Shown piece after piece: positions 37,805 to 46,562 of a DNA stretch of 64,000 bases. The notes below the pieces were generated by a model. The model was not told the origin of the DNA. It searched no databases and saw only the letters and a program-made list of their open reading frames with translations. The position numbers and the translations under genes were made by a program. Numbering within the stretch: position 1 is the stretch's first letter; each line of letters starts with the position of its first letter. The stretch is from JAKAVN01 sp963796565 (GTDB lineage Bacteria; Desulfobacterota; Binatia; Binatales; Binataceae): contig CAWCMA010000002.1 in NCBI GenBank assembly GCA_963796565.1, positions 62,001 to 126,000 of the forward strand, written 5' to 3'.

Positions 37805-38932
37805 ATGTCAGGATCAGATGCCAACGAAGGCGCGTTAATCGAGGAAGAGGTCGGCGACGGGGCGCCCGAGGACGAAGTACAAGACGATACCGAAAAAGAT
37901 CAGACCGTCCCACCCGTACCGTATCAGATCACTAGTTATGGGGCGGACTACGATGTTGACGGTATCGTTAAGAGAATGAAAAGCGGCGATATCATGGTGC
38001 CGCCGTTCCAGCGCAACTATGTGTGGACGTTCCGACAAGCATGCCGATTTATTGAATCGTTACTCCTAGGCCTTCCAGTACCAGGTGTGTTTCTCGCGCG
38101 CGAAGAACCCACGGGCAAGTTTCTGATTCTCGATGGAAGGCAGCGGATAAGTACGCTTTCTTTCTTTTATGGAGGTTATTTCAACCCGACCGGGAAAGCG
38201 CCGAAATTCTTTACGCTCGCGGAGGTCCAGGAGGGGTTCCTGGGGAAAAAGTACGAAACTCTGGAGGATAGAGACCGCCGCAGACTGGACAACGGCATCA
38301 TTCACGCCACCATCGTTAAGCAGGAATCGCCAGCGGAAGAAGTCGATACGAGCCTTTTTCATATCTTCGAACGCCTGAACAGCGGAGAGACGCGGATAAC
38401 CCATCAGGAGGCAAGATCAGCGATCTTTCACGGTACACTGATCAACGAGGTCAAAGCGCTCAACGATTTTGCGCCGTGGCGAAAGATTTTTGGTAAGAAG
38501 CACCGCCGCCTCAAGGACCAAGAACTGATACTCCGATTCCTCGCCCTTTACTTTCAACGGCAGAAGTACAGTCGTCCCATGTCTGAGTTTTTGAACAAAT
38601 TCACTGGCAGAAATAAGAATCCAAGTAACGAATTTTTGGAGCTCTGCGGTTCCATTTTTAAGACGACAGTCGATCTGATGTATAAAGCATTGGGAGAGAA
38701 GGCCTTTCGCCCGGAGCGTGCGCTTAATGCAGCTGTCTTTGATTCCGTCATGGTGGGTTTGGGTGAGCGCGTGCGGAAGAATAAGATAGTTGAGCCGGTC
38801 AAGATCGCGAAAGCATACCAAGAGCTTTTGGCCGACAAAACCTACCTCGAGACAGTTTCCCGTTCCACGGCTGATGAGTCGTTTGTCTCCTCACGGCTGG
38901 AAAAAGCAATTAATTCTTTCGCGAGCATCTAG
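37805..38932 (+). CDS. DUF262 (ParB/Srx-fold) protein, first gene of a two-gene island
   Basis: 375 residues. After an acidic, disordered N-terminus (residues 1-38) comes the DUF262 domain: PPFQRNYVW (66-74), ESLLLGLPVPG (84-94) and the nucleotide/catalytic motif DGRQRISTL (110-118). It resembles GmrS-like parts of type IV restriction proteins, but no DUF1524 HNH motif follows; the C-terminal 200 residues are helical and unassigned. The DNA is clearly less GC-rich than around it. The stop lies 2 bases before the HEPN start. No ribosome site precedes the ATG, so initiation may be leaderless. Likely a horizontally gained defence or toxin component. Confidence 0.9.
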   Translation: MSGSDANEGALIEEEVGDGAPEDEVQDDTEKDQTVPPVPYQITSYGADYDVDGIVKRMKSGDIMVPPFQRNYVWTFRQACRFIESLLLGLPVPGVFLAREEPTGKFLILDGRQRISTLSFFYGGYFNPTGKAPKFFTLAEVQEGFLGKKYETLEDRDRRRLDNGIIHATIVKQESPAEEVDTSLFHIFERLNSGETRITHQEARSAIFHGTLINEVKALNDFAPWRKIFGKKHRRLKDQELILRFLALYFQRQKYSRPMSEFLNKFTGRNKNPSNEFLELCGSIFKTTVDLMYKALGEKAFRPERALNAAVFDSVMVGLGERVRKNKIVEPVKIAKAYQELLADKTYLETVSRSTADESFVSSRLEKAINSFASI

Positions 38933-38934
38933 AG

Positions 38935-39423
38935 ATGGTTAATCGGGAGCTGACGAGACAGCTCCAAAAACTCCGTACGCTAGGGAAAAAGGCGGGGGAC
39001 TCGAGCCTCGAAGACCTGGAACTGCTAGCGCATTGGGCAAGGTATCTATGTGTGCTCGTGGCAGGATTTGTTGAGAATTCTTTGGAGGGAGTCCTCAGCG
39101 AATTCGTAACAGCCAGTTCCAGCCCAACAGTTGCAAGGTTTGCCAACTCAAGACTCGCAAACATCCAGAATCCGAAGGCTCAAAGGCTCATCGATGTTGT
39201 AGGCGCTTTCGATTCTTCTTGGAGGGAAGAATTGGAGACGTTCTTGGCCGACAACGGCCGCAAAGATGCTATCGATTCGATAATGTCCAACCGTCACCTA
39301 ATAGCGCACGGGGGAAATTCCGGAATCACACTGACGAGGGTCAATCAGTATCTGGACAAGTGTGTAGAGGTTATCGATTTCATTGAGACTCAGTGCCAAG
39401 GGAAATCTCCGAAATCGAAATAG
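38935..39423 (+). CDS. HEPN-domain protein (MAE_28990/RiboL-PSP-like), putative RNase
   Basis: 162 residues. The first helices ELLAHWARYLCVLVAGFVEN and the R-x4-H motif RHLIAHGGNSGIT (Arg120, His125) identify a HEPN fold with intact catalytic RNase residues. HEPN RNases act in toxin-antitoxin, abortive-infection and CRISPR systems by cutting RNA. Only 2 bases separate it from the DUF262 gene, so the two are translated together. Composition is AT-richer than the genome, as for its partner. The pairing suggests one module in which DUF262 senses or controls and HEPN cleaves RNA, but which one is the regulator is inference. Confidence 0.85.
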   Translation: MVNRELTRQLQKLRTLGKKAGDSSLEDLELLAHWARYLCVLVAGFVENSLEGVLSEFVTASSSPTVARFANSRLANIQNPKAQRLIDVVGAFDSSWREELETFLADNGRKDAIDSIMSNRHLIAHGGNSGITLTRVNQYLDKCVEVIDFIETQCQGKSPKSK

Positions 39424-39542
39424 CGAGTTTATTACAACCGGCGTGTCTTCAAGAACCCTTGAGAAATGGTCTGAAGACGAGCAACCGAATCATGGACTGA
39501 TCCGGCATTTCTGACCGCGGCGGCGTGCCACGCCGGCTGCGC

Positions 39543-41219
39543 TCAACACTGTCCCGAGCGCAGCACCTGCCCCGGCATCGCGCCGCTCGCGCGTCCGTGC
39601 TCGTAGAGCACCTGCCCGTTGACGACCGTGTACTCGATACCCTCGGCCGGCATCACCAGCCGCCGTCCACCGCCCGGCAAATCGTGCTGCATCCGCGCGC
39701 GCTTGGCCGATCCAACCGTGTTGTAGTCGAAGATCGTGATGTCGGCGGCGAGCCCGGGCCGCAGGCGCCCGCGCCGCTGGATGCCGAAGAAGTCGGCCGG
39801 TTCCGACGTGATGCGCTTGACCGCGTGCTCGAGCGTCAGCGCCTGGCGCTCGCGCACCCATTTGCCGAGCAGGTAGGTGCAGTAGCCGGCGTCGCACAGC
39901 ATGTCGACGTGCGCGCCGCCGTCGGAGAGCCCGAGCATCGTGCGCGGGTCGCCAATCATCCGCCCGATTCCCTCCTCGTGATACTGCGCCATCGTGTATT
40001 GGATATTGAGATCGTCCTCCAGCGCGAGGTCGAGGAACGTGTCGAGCGGGTCGCGGCCGCGCTCGGCGGCGATGTCGCCGACGGTCCTGCGCTCCAGCGG
40101 TTTGAGCGCGGGACTCGAGACCTCGAGCACCTCGACGCGATTCCACTTGCCGTTGAACAGATGCGGCCGCGTCAGCTCCTTGCGGAAGGAATCGCGAAAC
40201 GCCGGGTCGGCGTAAATCCGTTTCTGCGCCTCCGGCGGCTGATTGAAGACGTGGTTCCACGCCTCCATGTCGGCGAAGCTGAAAGGGTTGTGCAGATCGA
40301 TCTGGACCACGAACGGCTTGCACAGGACCTGCGGCACGCCGCCGCGCTTGATCAGCGGCTCCAGGCGCTTGAGCGTTTGCTCCGCGTATTCGGGCTTGTC
40401 CGGCCGCGACGCCATCGCGAGCCAGGTGACCGGCCGCGCGCTTTCGGTGAGCAGAAAGTCGAGCAGTTGATACTCGTCGTCCAGCACCTGGCCGGCGCGG
40501 CGCGTGAGCGCGATTTCGATCGCGCCCTTGCCGAGTTCCTTAAGCACGTTGGAGCAGGCCTTGAGCTCGTCGGGGCTGGCGAGCCGGCAGGCCAGCGGCT
40601 GGCCGCGAAAGCCGATGTGCTGCGCGAGCGTGGTGGTGGAAAAGCCCATTGCGCCGGCCGCCATCGCCTCGTGCAGCAGCGCCGCGATGCGTTGGGTCTC
40701 GTTGGGCGACGCCGCCCGTTCCATCGATTCCTCGCCCATCACGAAATGGCGAAACGGCGTGAGCGGAGCGAGAAAGCCGACGTTGATCCCGACGCCGCGG
40801 CGCGCGGCCGCGTCCATGAACTCGGGAAAGCTCACCCAGTCCCAGGTGATGCCCTTGCTTAGCGCATCGAAGGGAATCGCCTCGACGTTGACCAGGTCCC
40901 ATGCCGCGATCTCGTGAACCTCGGGCTTGCACGGCGCGATACCGACGCCGCAGTTGCCCATCACGACCGAGGTCACGCCGTGCCACGAAGTGCAGGAGAG
41001 CAGCGGGTCCCAGCAAATCTGCGCGTCGTAGTGAGTATGCGGATCGACGAAGCCCGGCGCGACGATCAGCTCGCCGGCATCGATGGTGCGTTGGGCGCCA
41101 CCGCTGACCTTGCCGATTTCGGCGATCGTTCCATCCTTGATCGCGATATCCGCATGCACACGCGAAGCGCCGGTGCCGTCAACCACGGTGCCGTTTTTGA
41201 TTACGAGATCGTATGCCAT
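39543..41219 (-). CDS. N-acyl-D-amino-acid deacylase-like amidohydrolase
   Basis: 558 residues of the amidohydrolase superfamily. Begins LVIKNGTVVDGTGASRVHAD, with the metal site PGFVDPHTHYDAQ and the later NCGVGIAPC block. The C-terminal part GLAADITIFDYNTVGSAKRA is typical of D-aminoacylases and similar cyclic-imide enzymes. It would hydrolyse N-acyl D-amino acids or related amides; length is at the long end of the family. It faces the defence-like island on its 3' side and is divergent from the LLM gene. Confidence 0.9.
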   Translation of the reverse strand: MAYDLVIKNGTVVDGTGASRVHADIAIKDGTIAEIGKVSGGAQRTIDAGELIVAPGFVDPHTHYDAQICWDPLLSCTSWHGVTSVVMGNCGVGIAPCKPEVHEIAAWDLVNVEAIPFDALSKGITWDWVSFPEFMDAAARRGVGINVGFLAPLTPFRHFVMGEESMERAASPNETQRIAALLHEAMAAGAMGFSTTTLAQHIGFRGQPLACRLASPDELKACSNVLKELGKGAIEIALTRRAGQVLDDEYQLLDFLLTESARPVTWLAMASRPDKPEYAEQTLKRLEPLIKRGGVPQVLCKPFVVQIDLHNPFSFADMEAWNHVFNQPPEAQKRIYADPAFRDSFRKELTRPHLFNGKWNRVEVLEVSSPALKPLERRTVGDIAAERGRDPLDTFLDLALEDDLNIQYTMAQYHEEGIGRMIGDPRTMLGLSDGGAHVDMLCDAGYCTYLLGKWVRERQALTLEHAVKRITSEPADFFGIQRRGRLRPGLAADITIFDYNTVGSAKRARMQHDLPGGGRRLVMPAEGIEYTVVNGQVLYEHGRASGAMPGQVLRSGQC

Positions 41220-41425
41220 GGCGGCAGTCCCTCCCTCGCGCGAAGTGAAGGCGTCTCTTCTTGTACCCAGCGCTGCCCCTTGCGGGCAAGCGGCGGCGCC
41301 CGGAGCTAGCGGGTCAGTTGGTCCCTTGGGTGAACGGCCGCGACCGTGATATTCGATGTAGCGTCGCCCGCACGCGACGTAAATCAGGTTGTCACCTAAA
41401 TCAGCACCTGCCAGCGGAGGCCACG

Positions 41426-42283
41426 ATGTCCACGACCTTTGGCGCGATGATGTTCCCGACCGACTACGCGATCCAGCCGATCGAGCTGGCGCGCGCGGTC
41501 GAGGAGCGCGGTCTCGATTCGCTCTACTTCCCCGAACATACGCACATTCCCACCAGCCGGCGCAGCCCGTGGCCCGGCGGCGGCGACCTGCCTCAGGAAT
41601 ACTGGCATACGCATGACCCGTTTGTGGCTCTGGGAGCGGCCGCCGCTGCGACCAAGCGCATCAAGCTCGGCACGGGAGTGTGCCTGGTGATCGAACGCGA
41701 CCCGATCGTGTTGGCCAAGGAATGCGCTTCGCTCGACCTGATTTCGGGCGGACGGCTGGTGCTGGGAATCGGCGGCGGATGGAACGCCGAGGAAATGGAA
41801 GATCACGGCACGGATTTCCGCAAGCGATGGGCGCTCCTGCGCGAGCGGATTCTCGCGATGCGCGCCATCTGGACCAAGGATCCAGCGGAGTTTCACGGCG
41901 AGTTCGTCAATTTCGCGCCGATGCTGGCGTTTCCCAAACCCGTGCAGAAGGGCGGGCCGCCGGTGCTGCTGGGCTCGGAGGCCAAGCGATGCTTCGAGCG
42001 GGTGGTCGACTACTGCGACGGATGGATGCCGATTTACCGGGGGCCCAAACATACGCTGGCCGACGGAGTGAAACAGTTGCGCGAGGCGGCAAGCCGCGTC
42101 GGCCGCCCCTTCGAATCGCTCACGCTTTCGGTCTTCGGCGTGCCACCGCGCGAAGAAGAGGCGAAAAAGCTCATCGAAATTGGATTTCACGAGCTTATTT
42201 TCGCATTGCCGCCGGCGCCCGCCGACAAGGTGCTGCCGATGCTCGACAGCTACGCGGCAATCAAGCGCAAGCTCGGCGCGTAG
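41426..42283 (+). CDS. LLM-class F420/flavin-dependent oxidoreductase
   Basis: 285 residues from ATG 41426, preceded by GGAGG. It has EERGLDSLYFPEHTHIPTSR, KRIKLGTGVCLVIERDPIVL and GGRLVLGIGGGWNAEEMEDH, the pattern of the TIGR03619-like F420-dependent group, which reduce or oxidise diverse substrates. The frame extends upstream to 41261 without family similarity. An SDR gene follows after 53 bases on the same strand, and the two likely act on one compound. Confidence 0.92.
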   Translation: MSTTFGAMMFPTDYAIQPIELARAVEERGLDSLYFPEHTHIPTSRRSPWPGGGDLPQEYWHTHDPFVALGAAAAATKRIKLGTGVCLVIERDPIVLAKECASLDLISGGRLVLGIGGGWNAEEMEDHGTDFRKRWALLRERILAMRAIWTKDPAEFHGEFVNFAPMLAFPKPVQKGGPPVLLGSEAKRCFERVVDYCDGWMPIYRGPKHTLADGVKQLREAASRVGRPFESLTLSVFGVPPREEEAKKLIEIGFHELIFALPPAPADKVLPMLDSYAAIKRKLGA

Positions 42284-42336
42284 CACGCGCGCTGCGCGCA
42301 CGCCGTGGCGCGAGCACGCGACGGAGGGTTCTTGCG

Positions 42337-43116
42337 ATGGGACGCCTTGATGGAAAAGTCGCCTTGATTGTCGGCGGAGGCGCCGACGGGCCGCCCAACA
42401 CGGGCGAGACGCTCTCGATCGGCAACGGCCGTGCCACCGCAATCCTGTGTGCTCGCGAGGGTGCGGCAGTGATGGTGGCCGACCGGTCCGAGACGCTGGC
42501 CGCCGAGACCGCCGCGGCGATTCGTGCCGAGGGCGGCCGCGCCGACTCGGTTGCCGCCGACGTCACGCGCGCGGACGACTGCCGCCGTGCCTGCGAGGCC
42601 GCGGTCAGCGCCTTTGGCAAGCTCAACCTGCTGGTCAACAACGTCGGGATCGCGATCGGCGGCCGCCTGCTCGAAACCACCATCGAGCAGTTCGACACAA
42701 TGTCCAACGTCAACGTGCGCGGCCAATTCCTGATGATGAAGTACGCGGTGCCAGAGATCGCAAAGGCTGGCGGCGGCGCGATCGTCAACGTGTCCTCGCT
42801 AGCCGCGATTCGCTCCGGCTCGGGCCTGCCATACGAGACCACCAAGGCGGCGTTGCTCGGGCTCACCCGCTCGGCCGCGGTCACCCACGCGCGCGACAAG
42901 ATCCGCATCAACACGATCCTGCCGGGGCTGATCAACTCCTCGATGGTGCGCCGGCTGGTCGGTGACCGCGAAGAGCGCGTCGCGCCGCGGATCCCGATGC
43001 GCCGTCAAGGTACGCCGTGGGAGATCGCCAAAGCGATCGTTTTCCTGCTTTCCGACGACGCGTCGTATATCACCGGCACCGAGCTGATCGTCGACGGCGG
43101 CCTGAGCGCCCGCTAG
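42337..43116 (+). CDS. Short-chain dehydrogenase/reductase (SDR) with extended cofactor loop
   Basis: 259 residues from ATG 42337 (ACGGAGGG upstream). The cofactor motif is unusual: VGGGADGPPNTGETLSIGNG, with an insertion between the Gly residues. NNVG replaces NNAG. SSLAAIRSGSGLPYETTKAA holds the catalytic Ser, Tyr and Lys (YETTK). The ending DGGLSAR is normal. A contiguous open frame runs back to 41680 inside the LLM gene and is rejected. It follows the LLM gene and could be its redox partner. Confidence 0.9.
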   Translation: MGRLDGKVALIVGGGADGPPNTGETLSIGNGRATAILCAREGAAVMVADRSETLAAETAAAIRAEGGRADSVAADVTRADDCRRACEAAVSAFGKLNLLVNNVGIAIGGRLLETTIEQFDTMSNVNVRGQFLMMKYAVPEIAKAGGGAIVNVSSLAAIRSGSGLPYETTKAALLGLTRSAAVTHARDKIRINTILPGLINSSMVRRLVGDREERVAPRIPMRRQGTPWEIAKAIVFLLSDDASYITGTELIVDGGLSAR

Positions 43117-43250
43117 GCCGCTATCGATAGAACGGACGTTTGAACCCCGCCGCCGGGAGCAATAGGATTTAGACTGACTTGGGCTTCGCTAAGGCTTGTC
43201 GATTTCATTGCGCGCGAATTCCATGCAGATAAGATGATGTTTCCCCCTGA

Positions 43251-43266
43251 CGCGTCGTAAGACGCG
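43251..43266 (+). other. Small GUAA-tetraloop hairpin in the selenoprotein leader
   Basis: CGCGTC-GTAA-GACGCG forms six pairs with a GNRA-type tetraloop 35 bases before the selenoprotein ATG. No poly-U follows, so it is not a normal terminator. It may be a leader element or simply GC-rich DNA. Confidence 0.3.
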
Positions 43267-43301
43267 CCGGGTTCGGACGCAAGCCCACGAGGAGCGCATC
43301 C

Positions 43302-44162
43302 ATGCCGATCGACTACATCCCCCGCACGCGCGAGCTGTACAACGCCTACACGCCCTATCGATGGGTCGTGAACGAACAGCCGCCGCCGTGGACGCCGCTT
43401 AAAAAACCGCTCGCCCAGTGCAAGGTCGCGCTGATGAGCTCGGGTGGCGTGCTCTATCGCGATCAGCCGCGATTTCGTCGCGAGGACGCGAGCTACCGGC
43501 TCATCCCGAAGAATGCGAAACGGGACGAACTCAGCGTCTGGCATTTCGGCTATCCGACCAAAGACGCCGAGAAAGATGCCAATTGCGTTTTTCCGCTCGA
43601 GCGGATGCGCGAGTTCGAGGCCGAGGGCCGTATCGGAGAGTTGTGCGATCCGCTTTTCACTTTCGCGGGCGGAATCTATTCGGCGCGCAAGGTGCGCGAG
43701 GAACTCGCGCCGAAAATCGTCGAAGAGCTGCGCAGCCGCAACGTGGAGGCATTTTACCTGGTGCCTGCTTGACCCGTGTGCCATCAGTCCGTTGGACTGA
43801 TCGCCCGCGAAGTCGAAGCCGCCGGCATCCCGACACTGTGTATGACTTCAGCCTTCGACATCACGCAAGCCGTCAATCCGCCGCGCGCGGTATTTCTCAA
43901 CTACCCGCTCGGCCATCAGACGGGCAAGCCGAACGATCCGGAAAATCAGCGCGCGATCATCCGTGACGCGCTCGGCGCGTTCGAAACTATAAGCAAGCCC
44001 GGCACGATCGTCGAGTTGCCTTACGTATGGGATCCGAACGATCGCCGCTGGGAGGAAAGTGACTACACGCCCGGATTCCTGCCGCCGCGTCCAAACAAAG
44101 AGGCCGCTGATCTGATCGAGCAGGAACGCCGCCGCCGCTACACGACGGCCAATCCGGGGTAA
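43302..44162 (+). CDS. Selenoprotein of the PrdB/GrdB (D-proline/glycine reductase B) family, UGA = Sec
   Basis: A single gene of 286 codons read through TGA at 43770-43772. Before it the protein has NCVFPLERMREFEAEGRIGE and FTFAGGIYSARKVREELAPK, the selenoprotein-B family pattern; after it the same frame continues PVCHQSVGLIAREVEAAGIP. Sec157 thus sits in a UPVC (UxxC, Cys160) redox site. The downstream part ends LIEQERRRRYTTANPG, stop TAA 44160-44162. A hairpin suited to SECIS starts 10 bases after the UGA. Such proteins occur outside amino-acid reductase operons in many bacteria, and here PrdA and GrdA are absent, so the substrate is open. The ribosome site is GAGGAG before ATG 43302. Confidence 0.87.
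43770..43801 (+). promoter_or_regulatory. Bacterial SECIS-like hairpin at the in-frame UGA
   Basis: UGA at 43770-43772 is followed by 10 bases, then ATCAGTCC (43783-43790), a GTT loop and GGACTGAT (43794-43801): a perfect 8-base-pair stem with G first in the apical loop. Bacterial SECIS elements are stem-loops at about this distance from the UGA with a GU in the loop, bound by SelB. The stem lies in coding sequence. The match is direct evidence for recoding, but binding is not shown. Confidence 0.78.
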
Positions 44163-44227
44163 ACCGTAGCGCCGGCTCCGCCGCACTGGTTCGCCGCGGC
44201 CGGTAATCTGACCAGGGAGATTGAACG

Positions 44228-44749
44228 ATGGCTGAAGAACGCAAAGGCGCTGTTACGATGCGCGGAAATCCGATGACGCTGGTGGGACCGGAACTCAAGC
44301 CCGGACAGAAGGCGCCCGCCTTCACCGCCGTGGGCAAGGGGCTCGCGCCGGTCACGCTCGAACAGTTCAAGGGCAAGGTCAAAATCATCGCTGCGATCCC
44401 GTCGATCGATACGCCCGTGTGCGACGCCGAGACCCGCCGCTTCAACGAAGAAGCCTCCAAGCTGCCCGGCGACGTGCAGATATTGACCATCTCGATGGAC
44501 CTGCCGTTCGCGCAGGCGCGCTGGTGCGGCGCGGCCGGCGTGGACAAAGTGATCGCGATCAGCGACTGGCGCGCGGCCGAGTTCGGCCAAAAATACGGCG
44601 CGCTCATCAAGGAGCTGCATCTGCTCGCGCGCGCGGTGTTCGTGCTCGACAAGAACGACAACGTGGTATACGCCGAATACGTCAAGGAAGTGGCCGAGCA
44701 GCCCAACTTCGAGGCCGCGCTCGAGGCGGCGCGCAAGGCGGCGGCCTAA
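44228..44749 (+). CDS. tpx: Thiol peroxidase (Tpx type peroxiredoxin)
   Basis: 173 residues. The peroxidatic Cys lies in SIDTPVCDAETRRFNEEASK and the resolving Cys in ARWCGAAGVDKV, as in two-Cys Tpx. It reduces alkyl and hydrogen peroxides using thioredoxin in the cytoplasm. GGGAG lies 9 bases before ATG 44228. It follows the selenoprotein gene after 65 bases on the same strand and so could be part of one redox transcript. Confidence 0.95.
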   Translation: MAEERKGAVTMRGNPMTLVGPELKPGQKAPAFTAVGKGLAPVTLEQFKGKVKIIAAIPSIDTPVCDAETRRFNEEASKLPGDVQILTISMDLPFAQARWCGAAGVDKVIAISDWRAAEFGQKYGALIKELHLLARAVFVLDKNDNVVYAEYVKEVAEQPNFEAALEAARKAAA

Positions 44750-44772
44750 GCGCCCGGCCGGCGCGGCGGCTC

Positions 44773-45498
44773 GTGCGACCGTCGATTAGGACGGCGGCCG
44801 GCCGCCGCGCGTTCGGTGCCAAGGACGCCGTCGCGCCGTGGCGATGGTGGATCGGTGAGCGCACGCTCTGGATCGTTCCGGACCAGGCGTGCCGCGTACT
44901 CAGTTGGGCGCCGCTCGGCGGCGGGTTTCGCATCGCCCATCTGCTCGCAAATCATCAGGTTAAAGTCGACGAGCGCGAGGCGGTACGCGTGCCCCGCGCT
45001 TGGCTCGCCCGCGTCGCTCGCGCCGCGGGGTACGACCCGCGGCGGACGGTCGCGCTGATGACCGGCGCGGAAGTGGCGCGCGCCGGTCATGCACTCGCCG
45101 CTCGCGGCGGCGTGAGCGTTGGTGCATGGTGTACGGCGGGATTTTCCAACGCGCTCCGCGTCGGCGATCGCGCGACGGTTCTTTCCACCCATGCCGGCAC
45201 GATCAATCTCATCGTGGTGATGAACCGTCCGCTGACGCGCGCGGCGATGGTCGAGGCGGTGCAAATAGCCACTGAGGCGCGTGCGCTCGCGGTGCTCGAA
45301 GCGGGAATCAAAAGCGTTCGCTCCGGCGCGCCGGCGACCGGCACCGGCACCGACTGTATCGCGATCGCCGCGCCGATGCGCGCGACGGCGCGGGGTATGC
45401 GCGCGGAACCTTATTGCGGCAAGCATACGTTGCTCGGCGAGCTAATCGGTCGTGCGGTGCTCGAAAGTTGCTCGCGGGCTTTCCGCCGCATGCGCTGA
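44773..45498 (+). CDS. cbiZ: Adenosylcobinamide amidohydrolase, CbiZ
   Basis: 241 residues from GTG 44773 (no good ribosome site; an in-frame extension into tpx is rejected). It has VGAWCTAGFSNALRVGDRAT, NLIVVMNRPLTRAAMVEAVQ and SVRSGAPATGTGTDCIAIAA, the CbiZ pattern (NALRVG, GTGTD). It cleaves the aminopropanol side from adenosylcobinamide to give adenosylcobyric acid, the entry point for rebuilding cobamides. It opens the cobamide salvage group 23 bases after tpx. Confidence 0.92.
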   Translation: MRPSIRTAAGRRAFGAKDAVAPWRWWIGERTLWIVPDQACRVLSWAPLGGGFRIAHLLANHQVKVDEREAVRVPRAWLARVARAAGYDPRRTVALMTGAEVARAGHALAARGGVSVGAWCTAGFSNALRVGDRATVLSTHAGTINLIVVMNRPLTRAAMVEAVQIATEARALAVLEAGIKSVRSGAPATGTGTDCIAIAAPMRATARGMRAEPYCGKHTLLGELIGRAVLESCSRAFRRMR

Positions 45499-45532
45499 AC
45501 GGCAGTGAACCGTAAAAGCGCAAAAGTGAAAA

Positions 45533-46501
45533 GTGGAGAACGCACTTTATATTTCGACAGCGTCGATCGCGGCGGCGCTAGCGCTGGACCTGGTGCTTGG
45601 CGATCCGTCGTGGATGCCGCATCCGGTGCGATTTATCGGCCGCGCCGTGGCCCTGGGCGAAGCCCGTCTGCGTACCGGCGAGCCGCGCGCCGACCTTTGG
45701 CGCGGCGCACTACTCGTTTCGGCGGTGGTGATTCTCACGGCGCTCGCGGCGTGGATAGTCGTGGCGATTGCCTCGACAGTGGCCAACTACCTCGGCTTAG
45801 TGGCGGCGGTGTTGATTGCTTGGACAACGCTCGCGCTAAACGGCCTCGATCGCGCCGCCGGCGAAGTCGAACAAGCGCTCGACCGCGGCCGCGACGACCT
45901 CGCGCGCGCAGCGATGCCGGCATTGGTCGGACGCGATCCCGCCACGCTCGACCGCGACGCGATGGTGCGTGCCACGGTCGAGTCGATCGCTGAGAACTGC
46001 TCCGATGGGGTGCTGGCGCCGCTTTGCTTTCTTTTCGTTGGCGGACCCGTCCTCGCGCTCGCCTACAAGGCAATCAATACGCTCGACTCGATGATTGGCT
46101 ACCGCGACACGCGTTATCTCTACTTCGGGCGCGCGGCGGCGCGGCTCGACGATGCCGCGAACTTCATCCCCGCGCGTGTGACAGCGCTGTGCCTCGCCGC
46201 CGCCGCGGCGCTGACGCTGGGACGTGGTAGTGCGGCGCTCGGCGCTTGCCGCGCCGATGCGCACAATCACGCGAGTCCCAACGCGGGCTTTCCGGAGGCC
46301 ACGATGGCGGGTGCGCTCGGAATCGAATTGGGTGGCGATGCGGTGTATGCGGGCGAAGTCGCGCATCGCGCTCTGTTGGGACACGCCGAGCGCGCGGCGA
46401 ATGTGGCGGATATTGCGGAGGCGCGCCGCCTGATGCGTATCGCGACCGCGATCGGATTTTGTCTGCTCGCGCTTGTGCGCTATGCCCTCTGTGGCTGCTG
46501 A
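45533..46501 (+). CDS. cbiB: Cobinamide-phosphate synthase CbiB
   Basis: 322 residues from GTG 45533. An integral membrane enzyme with LVLGDPSWMPHPVRFIGRAV near the N-terminus, SIAENCSDGVLAPLCFLFVG in the middle and NAGFPEATMAGALGIELGGD near the end, all conserved in CbiB/CobD. It joins aminopropanol phosphate (from CobD) to adenosylcobyric acid to form adenosylcobinamide phosphate. It follows cbiZ by 34 bases and is likely cotranscribed with it. Confidence 0.95.
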   Translation: MENALYISTASIAAALALDLVLGDPSWMPHPVRFIGRAVALGEARLRTGEPRADLWRGALLVSAVVILTALAAWIVVAIASTVANYLGLVAAVLIAWTTLALNGLDRAAGEVEQALDRGRDDLARAAMPALVGRDPATLDRDAMVRATVESIAENCSDGVLAPLCFLFVGGPVLALAYKAINTLDSMIGYRDTRYLYFGRAAARLDDAANFIPARVTALCLAAAAALTLGRGSAALGACRADAHNHASPNAGFPEATMAGALGIELGGDAVYAGEVAHRALLGHAERAANVADIAEARRLMRIATAIGFCLLALVRYALCGC

Positions 46502-46562
46502 CATACGATGAACTCCGCATGAAGAACCGCGCACGATGAAAGCCTGGGATGAAACTGGGACG

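Noticed and set aside
39525..40862. A 445-codon open frame on the plus strand
   Set aside because: Antisense to the D-aminoacylase-like gene with shadow composition.
41680..42336. An upstream extension of the SDR into the LLM gene as a fusion
   Set aside because: The extension has no similarity, overlaps the LLM frame and the ATG at 42337 has its own ribosome site.
43770..43772. The TGA as a true stop, or a frameshift/nonsense pseudogene
   Set aside because: The frame continues with conserved family sequence and a redox Cys, and a SECIS-like stem follows; decay would not preserve these.
44419..44772. An upstream extension of CbiZ
   Set aside because: It is out of frame within tpx and without CbiZ similarity.
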